Below, in pieces: positions 1 through 4,690 of a stretch of DNA of 5,905 bases (position 1 is the first letter of the stretch; each line of letters begins with the position of its first letter). Location: positions 1 to 5,905 of the forward strand of contig JAAXIW010000324.1 of assembly GCA_012270135.1 (NCBI GenBank), written 5' to 3'. A program made the position numbers and the translations under genes. The stretch is from Brevundimonas sp. GTDB lineage: Bacteria; Pseudomonadota; Alphaproteobacteria; Caulobacterales; Caulobacteraceae. The notes beneath the pieces are model-generated. The model had not been told where the DNA came from. It made no database searches and saw only the letters and a program-made list of their open reading frames with translations.

Positions 1-675
1 CCAGCGCGACACGCGGGCGCGCGCCCCGGCGATGGCGGCGACCAGGCGGTCGCGCCGGGCCTCGAGCTGGGCCTTCAACTCCACCGGCCCGAGCGCCTGG
101 GCCGGACGGAGGCGGGACGAGGCCACCGCCCCGGGCGTCGCTTCCCAAAGCGGCTCGAGCGACGCCAGAAGTTCGTCAAGGACGGCCAGCCGGCGCTCGG
201 CGTAGCGCAGGTCTATCCAGGCCTCGCCGGCGGCGATGCGCACCTCCCACAGGGTGGTCGCTGTCTGCGCACGGGCCACATCGACTTCCGCTTGGGCGAT
301 ATCCTGCTCGGCGCGCCGGCGCGCCTGGCTTGGGACATCTTGCTGAAGGCCGACCTCGAACATGGTCATCATGCTCTCGTCGAACCGGCCCGCCGAAGGT
401 CCCGATACCGGAAAGTTGCTGAGGCCGAGACGGAGGCGCGGGTCCGGCAGACGGCCCGCGGCGATCGCCGAGGCCCGGGCGGCGTCCACGCCCAATTCGC
501 TGGCCCGCAGGGACGGGGCCTCCAAGGCGGCCCTCGTCAGGGCCTGCTCGAATGTCAGGGGCTCGGCCCGGACGGCGCCCGCGGCCAGCAGGCCGCAGCA
601 CCCCAGCGCGGCGCCTCGTAGCCAGGCGGGCGCGCTGGCGCGCGCCCGACCGGTGAATTGATTCAACACGACCAT
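1..675 (-). CDS. TolC-family outer-membrane efflux protein (CzcC/CusC type), incomplete at the left edge
   Basis: This is the outer-membrane channel of a tripartite efflux pump, probably for heavy metals. The frame is open from ATG at 675 to base 1 (225 codons) and the C-terminal half lies outside the window. The start is set by GGAG four bases upstream (CCGGAGTAA-ATG). Residues 1-37 look like a signal peptide: basic N-terminus, hydrophobic stretch around LGCCGLLAAGA, likely cleavage after AVRA. The mature part begins EPLTFEQAL, the usual start of TolC repeat 1. The segment LPDPRLRLGLSNFP (about residues 76-89) and MTMFEVGLQQDVP are typical of CzcC/CusC-like channels in RND metal pumps. Long Ala/Glu/Arg-rich helices follow, matching the periplasmic coiled coil. 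It is downstream of the small Cys-rich protein, so it is probably its operon partner. The family is clear. The metal (Cu/Ag versus Co/Zn/Cd) is inferred only from context. Confidence 0.92.
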   Translation of the reverse strand, partial: MVVLNQFTGRARASAPAWLRGAALGCCGLLAAGAVRAEPLTFEQALTRAALEAPSLRASELGVDAARASAIAAGRLPDPRLRLGLSNFPVSGPSAGRFDESMMTMFEVGLQQDVPSQARRRAEQDIAQAEVDVARAQTATTLWEVRIAAGEAWIDLRYAERRLAVLDELLASLEPLWEATPGAVASSRLRPAQALGPVELKAQLEARRDRLVAAIAGARARVSRW

Positions 676-691
676 TTACTCCGGAAACCCT

Positions 692-715
692 CCCCGCCGC
701 CATCTGGCCGCGGGG
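692..715 (-). promoter_or_regulatory. Intercistronic GC-rich hairpin before the tolC-like gene
   Basis: CCCCGC (692-697) pairs with GCGGGG (710-715). After one mismatch, GCC (699-701) pairs with GGC (706-708) around an ATCT loop (AGAT on the transcribed strand). It lies in the 100-base gap between the small secreted protein and the tolC-like gene, and its edge is 17 bases upstream of the start codon. No U-tract follows on the transcribed strand, so it is not a standard intrinsic terminator. It could stabilise or process the mRNA between the two cistrons, or modulate translation of the channel. The fold is seen; the role is inferred. Confidence 0.4.
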
Positions 716-775
716 TCAGCTGTTCGAATGGGCGCGTGGGTCCGAGGACCGCGCGGCGCGCCCGCGAGGACAGTC

Positions 776-1135
776 TCAGGGCTGGAGTTTTGGTGGACCT
801 CGAAGGGGAGGGGGCGCCATCCCGTCGAGGCGGCTCGTGATCGGACTATAGGACAGGCCGGGACCCGCGAACGGACGCGATACCGCCGAATCGGGCGCAA
901 GAACGGGCGATATGGCTGTGCATCCCATCTTGACGACGCATTCGGGCGTCATGTCCTTGCACGGCATCTGGTCCCGGTCGGATGCGCCGGCCTGGTCGAC
1001 CATCATCTCGGCGCAGTCCGACGACATCTCGACCGCGTCGGCAACGACCGGCAGCGGAGTCGCGCGCGCCGTCGTCTGGCCCAGGAAGCCAACGAACGCC
1101 AACGCGATGATCGCCGCCCGGATCAGGTTCCACAT
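776..1135 (-). CDS. Small secreted Cys/Met-rich protein of unknown function, metal-efflux associated
   Basis: It encodes 119 residues and I cannot assign a named family. Residues 1-25 form a clear signal peptide (MWNLIRAAIIALAFVGFLGQ, cleavage likely after TARA), so the protein should be periplasmic. The mature region holds four cysteines (C41, C59, C66, C72) with several methionines nearby (M37, M44, M45, M57, M62, M70), all in about 36 residues, a pattern that suits binding of soft metals. The C-terminus is Pro-rich (MAPPPLRGPPKLQP). Small secreted Cys-rich proteins (the CopL and CzcI kinds) often sit at the head of metal-resistance operons, and this one is the first gene before the tolC-like channel. 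That parallel is one of layout and composition, not demonstrated homology. The ribosome binding site is weak (only ATTGTG nearby). A competing open frame on the opposite strand lacks a signal peptide and domains. Confidence 0.7.
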   Translation of the reverse strand: MWNLIRAAIIALAFVGFLGQTTARATPLPVVADAVEMSSDCAEMMVDQAGASDRDQMPCKDMTPECVVKMGCTAISPVLAPDSAVSRPFAGPGLSYSPITSRLDGMAPPPLRGPPKLQP

Positions 1136-1429
1136 GCGAACACAATCTCATAGTGCGACGACGGGGGCAACTCGGTGCGAACCTTTGAGGCGCCAAACCT
1201 GCATGCCCCGGTGCGCCGAGCCACCTCGCGCCCCGCCCCGCTTTACGCATCCTGCGGCGCGATCCCTCATGTTCGGCGGAATATTTCGGCCGGACGGAAC
1301 CGCCCGGACGCGCCGGGTTTGAACCCCTGTTCGGTGAGCGAAGCCTGGCCCCTTCAGCCGGGCTGATCGCGAGCCGACTGTTCTCCGTGCGCCGCTGTCC
1401 GCGAGCGCCGTTCAGCTCTGGAGCCTACG
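1136..1429. promoter_or_regulatory. Divergent intergenic region between the efflux operon and the DUF305 gene
   Basis: These 294 bases lie between the start codons of two divergent units, so both promoters are expected here. I see no convincing -35/-10 pair. Visible marks are a near-palindrome GGGTTTGAACCC (1315-1326), an overlapping GAAC-CCCT-GTTC pair (1321-1332), and an AATATT island (1280-1285) in otherwise very GC-rich DNA. I do not recognise a CueR-like operator. The small open frames crossing this region lack domains and credible ribosome binding sites. A shared metal-responsive regulator is possible but not shown. Confidence 0.4.
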
Positions 1430-2089
1430 ATGACCAGATTCTTCCGCTCGCCCCGGCTTGTTCTGGGCATGATGGCGATCTTGATCGCCTCCTGCAGTCC
1501 GCAAGCCGGGGATCAGGCGTCGGAGACGACTGATGCCAGCGGTCTCGCTCAGGCGCCCCAGCGCGCCCAAACGCCGTTCACCGCGTCGGAAACGAAGATG
1601 CCCGAGGCCATGATGGGGGCGCACGGCGCCGACGTCGGCGAGACCTGGGCGCGCAAGATGATTCCGCACCACCAAGGCGCCCTGGACATGTCCGAGATCG
1701 TGGTGCGGGACGGGCAGGACGCCGACATTCGCCGCATGGCGCAGAAGACCATCGAGATGCAGACACAGGACATCGCCGAACTTCGACGCTGGCTTGATGG
1801 ACGGGCGTCCGGCGCCGTCGGACTCCCACCCCAGGGACCGTTCGAGCCTGTCGAGGCGCGGATGAAGGAGGCGATGGCGGCGGCTTCGGGCGCCGACGCC
1901 GATCACCTTTGGGCCCGCAAGATGATCGCCCACCATCAGGGCTCGCTGGACATGGGCCGGATCGTCCTCGACCAGACCGAGGATGCGGAAATCCGCCGCA
2001 TGGCCCAGAAGACCGTCGAGATGCAGACGGGCGACATTCGCGAGCTTGAGGCCTGGCTCGAGGCCCATCCGGAGCCGGCCGCTGGATAG
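1430..2089 (+). CDS. Tandem DUF305 lipoprotein, probably periplasmic metal-handling
   Basis: It encodes 219 residues. The start has GGAG seven bases upstream (CTCTGGAGCCTACG-ATG). Residues 1-22 are a lipoprotein signal: FFRS basic region, hydrophobic LVLGMMAILI, lipobox IAS-C with C22 as the lipidated residue. A low-complexity linker follows to about residue 50. Two copies of the DUF305 domain then occur with a period of 88 residues: WARKMIPHHQGALDM (73-87) and WARKMIAHHQGSLDM (161-175), each followed by a near-identical IRRMAQKT-EMQT-DI helix (100-115 and 188-203). The His-His-Gln pair (80-82, 168-170) and many methionines are the family hallmark. DUF305 proteins are ferritin-like helical bundles often found in copper and silver resistance loci. 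Most carry one annotated DUF305 region, so the clear duplication is worth noting. It diverges from the efflux operon. Its exact biochemical role is unknown. Confidence 0.95.
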   Translation: MTRFFRSPRLVLGMMAILIASCSPQAGDQASETTDASGLAQAPQRAQTPFTASETKMPEAMMGAHGADVGETWARKMIPHHQGALDMSEIVVRDGQDADIRRMAQKTIEMQTQDIAELRRWLDGRASGAVGLPPQGPFEPVEARMKEAMAAASGADADHLWARKMIAHHQGSLDMGRIVLDQTEDAEIRRMAQKTVEMQTGDIRELEAWLEAHPEPAAG

Positions 2090-2096
2090 CCGCGCG

Positions 2097-2128
2097 CCGC
2101 TCCCGTCCCGGGCCAGAGGCCGGAGCGG
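2097..2128 (+). terminator. Possible transcription-ending hairpin after the DUF305 gene
   Basis: CCGCTCC (2097-2103) pairs perfectly with GGAGCGG (2122-2128). A second stem, GGCC (2111-2114) with GGCC (2118-2121) around AGA, stacks beside it. The stop codon is only seven bases upstream. The sequence after the stem (GTGATATG) has no T-run, so intrinsic termination would be weak. It may instead protect the 3' end of the mRNA. Confidence 0.35.
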
Positions 2129-2230
2129 GTGATATGAGATCGTCGGACCCGCGGCGAGCACGCCGACAGGCTATCGGGTCTTAAGCTTTACCGTCGATGA
2201 TGGAGCGCGGGCCGGTGTCCGGCCCCGCCG

Positions 2231-2306
2231 GGGCGCTTAGCTTAATGGCGCAAAGCGGCGGATTTTTAATCCGCAGATCGTGGTTCAAATCCGCGAGCGC
2301 CCTCCA
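2231..2306 (+). tRNA. tRNA-Lys (UUU), divergent, with encoded CCA
   Basis: The sequence folds as a complete cloverleaf. The acceptor GGGCGCT (2231-2237) pairs with AGCGCCC (2296-2302), 7 of 7. The D stem is GCTT (2240-2243) with AAGC (2253-2256), with G18-G19 present. The anticodon stem is GCGGA (2258-2262) with TCCGC (2270-2274). The loop is TTTTTAA with anticodon TTT at 2265-2267. The T stem is CGTGG (2279-2283) with CCGCG (2291-2295), with one G-T wobble, around TTCAAAT. The variable loop has only four bases (AGAT). CCA is encoded at 2304-2306. The discriminator is T (2303), whereas lysine tRNAs normally have A, and the D arm (AGCTTAATGGCGCAAAGC) departs from the usual bacterial consensus. 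It may be an accessory tRNA of the mobile element or one decaying slowly. It could also serve as an attachment site, but no integrase or duplicated 3' end is visible here. Confidence 0.83.
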
Positions 2307-2314
2307 GCCTCGAC

Positions 2315-2327
2315 GCGACCGGGTCGC
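2315..2327. repeat. Short palindrome just after the tRNA gene
   Basis: GCGACC (2315-2320) and GGTCGC (2322-2327) form a perfect inverted pair around a single G, eight bases after the encoded CCA. As RNA it could fold as a four-base-pair stem with a five-base loop. No T-run follows. It might act in tRNA 3' processing or termination, or be a protein-binding site, or be chance in GC-rich DNA. Confidence 0.25.
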
Positions 2328-2366
2328 CGGGTAGGCGTCCACGCTCGCCTGAGGCTGAAGCGCGGT

Positions 2367-2742
2367 TCAGCGCGCCGCATGCGAGGACCAGTGAACGTGG
2401 GCGATCCGCCATCCGTCCGCCTCGCGACGGAGCACCATCGTCTCGGCTGACAGGCTGTCGACGGGGCGGCCGTTGAACTGGCCCGTCGTCCGGCCTTCGC
2501 TCGCGATCCAGGCGCTGTCGGGGCGGGCGCGCGCCGCGGCCCGGGCTCCATCGCCGCCTACGCCCGCCGAGATGGCGGCGTCCGCGGCCCGGAGCTGCTG
2601 GGCGGCTCCGGCTTTGGATCGCTCGGCCCCCCCGCCCTCGAAGATCAACACATCGTCGGACAGGAGGGCCAGCGCGGCTTCGGTGTCGCCGTGTTGGAGT
2701 GCGGCATGGAAGGCGTCGACGACGCTCGCGGCCGCCGGCGCC
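2367..2742 (-). pseudogene. SnoaL/NTF2-like (DUF4440-type) protein, 5'-truncated remnant
   Basis: The reading frame ending in TGA at 2369-2367 encodes an almost complete small NTF2-fold domain. It begins SVVDAFHAALQHGDTEAAL, then LLSDDVLIFEGGGAERSK, and ends ETMVLRREADGWRIAHVHWSS, the characteristic first helix, central strands and last strands of SnoaL-like proteins. Their usual role is unknown or enzymatic. The frame has no ATG upstream. It reaches a stop at 2783-2781 through sequence (RCGFRTSTPRNC) that does not look like a leader and that, in another frame, encodes the nuclease fragment. The only in-frame conventional start is GTG at 2651, which would drop the first helix and cut the fold. 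I therefore call it a truncated gene whose promoter, start and probable signal peptide were lost. The family call is firmer than the pseudogene call. Confidence 0.72.
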
Positions 2743-2898
2743 GTGCAGTTCCGGGGCGTCGAAGTCCGAAATCCGCACCTCTATCCAGGCGCCGGGGGCG
2801 GCGTTGATTTCCACGCAGAGACTATCGCCGTCGCCAATGCCTCGCCCGCGCGCGCAACCGGCCTTCACAAGGGGCGGCTCGGGCGGCGAGAGGAACAA
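2743..2898 (-). pseudogene. Staphylococcal-nuclease-like (thermonuclease) N-terminal fragment
   Basis: In the frame read leftward from 2898 (TTG) or 2868 (GTG), the protein has GIGDGDSLCVE followed by WIEVRISDFDAPELH. This matches the start of the SNase fold: DGDS for the DGDT calcium-binding strand, and R-x4-D-x2-E (Arg42, Asp47, Glu50 counted from 2898) for the conserved catalytic Arg, metal Asp and catalytic Glu. The usual 100 or so following residues, including the second active-site Arg, are absent. After HGAGGRE the frame becomes Arg-rich antisense-like sequence, while the SnoaL frame takes over. No ATG or ribosome binding site precedes it, and an in-frame stop lies at 2928-2926. It is probably an inactive remnant. 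Homology rests on a short stretch, so confidence is moderate. Confidence 0.55.
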
Positions 2899-2987
2899 GG
2901 CAGCCCAACGCAGATCAGAAGCCCCTTAATTGGCGCAGGGTGGCGCACCGCCGACCGGGCGACAAGCCGGCCCGGGGGAGAAGGAAG

Positions 2988-3030
2988 GCCGGATGGCGGG
3001 GTGCTCCGTGGTGGAGCGGAGAAGGAGAGA
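2988..3030 (+). promoter_or_regulatory. Structured leader of radC, candidate radC RNA motif
   Basis: The 5' leader holds GCCGGATGGCGGGG (2988-3001), in which GCC-GGAT-GGC can form a small hairpin. It is followed by GCTCC-GTGGT-GGAGC (3003-3017), a perfect five-base-pair hairpin, then GGAGAAGGAGAG, which contains the radC ribosome binding site. The same order of elements occurs before the parB-like gene (4644-4685) with a different but also self-complementary stem. From memory, a published comparative-genomics RNA named the radC motif lies in front of DNA-acting genes of proteobacterial mobile elements. This leader fits that setting. The identification by sequence is mine and was not scored against a model. 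Confidence 0.5.
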
Positions 3031-3035
3031 CCGCA

Positions 3036-3740
3036 ATGAGACCTCACCCGGCCCGGTCCTGGGGCCCGGACGCCCAAAACCGTCCGCCGGCGCCACCGGC
3101 CCTGGTTCACGCGGCGCTGGATGATCAGGCCCTGTTGGGCTTGATGTTGCGGCGGGCGGTTCAGGGTCCGCAAGGGGATCCCGGCAAGAACACGCATCGG
3201 CTTGCCGGAGCCCTGCTGGAGCGGTTTTCGGGCCTGGGCGCCGTCGTCGCCGCCGAGCCCGGTGAACTGGCGCGCGCGCCCGGACTTGATCCGGTCGCCC
3301 TGTCCGATCTCAAGTTGCTGCGGGAATTGGCGATCCGCCTGGCGCGCGATGAAACCTGCCGCCGCCCCGTGATCACCTCCTGGACGGCGCTCGTGGCCTA
3401 TGTCCGGGCGGCGCTCGCGCATGAGCCCCGCGAACAGTTCCGGACCCTGTTTCTGGACCGGCGCAACAACCTGCTCCGTGATGAGCTGGTCGCGCACGGC
3501 ACAGTGGATCACGCGCCTGTTTACCCACGCGAAGTCGTTCGCCGGGCCCTCGAGCTTTCGGCCTCCGCCCTGATCCTGGTCCACAACCATCCCTCCGGCG
3601 ATCCGACGCCGTCGCAGGCCGATATCCAGATGACGCGCCAGGTCATCGAGGCGGCGCGGGTCTTCAATCTTCAGGTCCACGACCATCTCGTCGTCGGCCG
3701 GGAAGGGACGGCGAGTTTCAAGGCCCTCGGCCTGATCTGA
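3036..3740 (+). CDS. radC: RadC-family JAB-domain protein (mobile-element type)
   Basis: It encodes 234 residues. I chose ATG 3036 because AAGGAGAG lies seven bases upstream. The frame stays open back to an ATG at 2940, but that extension would translate the structured leader. Residues 1-22 are a Pro/Arg-rich tail. Residues about 28-105 form the helical N-terminal RadC region (LLERFSGLGAVVAAEPGEL, then LKLLRELAIRL). Residues about 112-234 are the JAB/MPN metalloprotease-like domain with Glu133 (EQFRTLFLD) and the metal-site signature H183-N-H185-P-S-G-D-P-T-P-S193-x2-D196, all intact. RadC is named after an E. coli repair phenotype later ascribed to another gene. Its real activity is unsettled, and accessory copies are common in genomic islands, plasmids and prophages. 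The primase-like gene begins seven bases after its stop, so the two are probably cotranscribed. Confidence 0.94.
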   Translation: MRPHPARSWGPDAQNRPPAPPALVHAALDDQALLGLMLRRAVQGPQGDPGKNTHRLAGALLERFSGLGAVVAAEPGELARAPGLDPVALSDLKLLRELAIRLARDETCRRPVITSWTALVAYVRAALAHEPREQFRTLFLDRRNNLLRDELVAHGTVDHAPVYPREVVRRALELSASALILVHNHPSGDPTPSQADIQMTRQVIEAARVFNLQVHDHLVVGREGTASFKALGLI

Positions 3741-3747
3741 GGCTGTC

Positions 3748-4639
3748 ATGACCCTGCACCGCATCGTCGCCGCCCTGGGCGGCGAACTCTATTCCGAGGG
3801 GCGGCGGGCCAATATCCCCGCGCCCGGCCACAGCGCCCGGGATCGTTCGGTCTCGCTTCTGCTGACCGATGACCGGGTCGTCATCCACGGGTTCGGCGGC
3901 GCCGACTGGCGGGTCGTCCGCGATCATCTGCGCGACGTGGGACTGATCGATCACACCGGCCGACTGATCGGCGGGGCACGACCGGGTCTGTGGGGCCCCA
4001 GTGCCGATCCGCACATTCGCCTTCGGGTCGCCGCCGAACTCTGGGCCGGTTGTCGCTCTATCCGCTCCGGCGACGTGGCGGATCGCTATCTGCGTCATCG
4101 GGGTGTCGACGTCGCCTTGAACCTAGGATTCCATCCCCGGGCGCCGAGCGGTCTACCAACCGTGCAGGCGAGGCCGTCCGGCCCTTGTCGCGCGGATCAG
4201 CGACACGGAGGACCGGTTGACCGGGGTTGAACTGACCTATCTGGACCCGAACGGGCGTCGCGCTGCGGGTCTTCGCCTGACACGCAAGACGGTGGGCCGG
4301 GTCCCGCCCGGCGCCGCTGTCCGTCTGGCTCCGGGCGCTCCGGAGATGCTGGTCGGGGAGGGGGTGGTGACCACCCTGTCCGCCATGGATCGGTTCCAGC
4401 TTCCGGGCTGGGCGCTGATGGCGGCCAACAATCTCGCCGCCTGGACGCCACCGCCGCCGGTGCGCCGGCTGCTGATCGCCGCCGACCGGGGAGCCGCGGG
4501 CGAGCGCGCGGCGGAACGCCTCCGGCGACGCCTGACGACCGTCGGTCTGGAGGTTCGCATCCGGCTGCCGGACCCTTCGTTCGGGGACTGGAACGATGTG
4601 GCGGTGGACGCGCCCAAAGGGGAGGAGCGAGGGCGCTGA
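3748..4639 (+). pseudogene. Primase-like Toprim protein (DUF7146-type N-terminus), frameshifted
   Basis: Two adjoining frames encode one protein of about 297 residues. The first runs from ATG 3748 to a stop at 4228-4230. It has the N-terminal region MTLHRIVAALGGELY, GRRANIPAPGHSARDRSVSL and VVIHGFGGADW, typical of primase-like proteins of phages, plasmids and islands. The second frame continues AVYQPCRRGRPALVARIS and ELTYLDPNGRRAAGLRLTRK. It then carries Toprim motifs: Glu in VGEGVVTTLSAMDRF, Asp in LLIAADRGAAGERAA, and the terminal GDWNDVAVD, ending at 4639. The second frame has a stop at 4124-4126, so the switch lies after that and before about 4153. It needs +1, or loss of two bases. Restoring one GC in AGCGGTC would give a smooth join (PSAVYQ). 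CCC-C at 4135-4138 also allows a +1 slip. A dead gene, a sequencing error and programmed shifting all remain possible. It should act on DNA as a primase or related Toprim enzyme. Confidence 0.85.
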
Positions 4640-4643
4640 CGGG

Positions 4644-4685
4644 CGCCGGAGCGGCGGGGATGGGCCCCGTGGCCCGGCGGGAGAG
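4644..4685 (+). promoter_or_regulatory. Structured leader of the parB-like gene, same pattern as the radC leader
   Basis: CGCC-GGAGC-GGCG (4644-4656) forms a first hairpin. GGGCC-CCGT-GGCCC (4662-4675) forms a second. GGCGGGAGAG follows and supplies the ribosome binding site six bases before ATG 4691. Aligned to the radC leader, it shares GCCGGA, GGCGGGG, a TG, CCGTGG and GGAGAG in the same order and nearly the same spacing. The second stem differs in sequence (GGGCC/GGCCC against GCTCC/GGAGC) yet both copies pair perfectly, which is covariation-like. It starts four bases after the stop of the primase-like gene. Confidence 0.5.
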
Positions 4686-4690
4686 CCCTC

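Noticed and set aside
176..703. 175-residue minus-strand frame overlapping the efflux gene
   Set aside because: It is an Arg/Gly-rich out-of-frame shadow. The adjacent frame encodes a signal peptide and a clear TolC repeat.
1136..1429. MerR/CueR-type promoter with a long spacer and dyad
   Set aside because: No TTG-to-TAT pair with 19-20 bases between them and no matching dyad could be found. The nearest candidate has only 12 bases between its boxes.
1412..2161. 249-residue minus-strand open frame with internal repeats
   Set aside because: It is antisense to the DUF305 lipoprotein. Its apparent repeats mirror the DUF305 duplication.
2940..3035. Longer radC start at 2940
   Set aside because: It would translate the structured leader, has no good ribosome binding site, and gives a non-conserved Arg/Gly/Trp-rich extension. 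ATG 3036 has a strong site.
2473..3039. Plus-strand 188-residue frame across the remnant region
   Set aside because: It is antisense to the SnoaL-like and nuclease-like sequences and has low-complexity Ala/Arg composition without motifs.
2865..3764. 299-residue minus-strand open frame
   Set aside because: It is antisense to radC, whose catalytic motifs are intact, and it shows no domain of its own.
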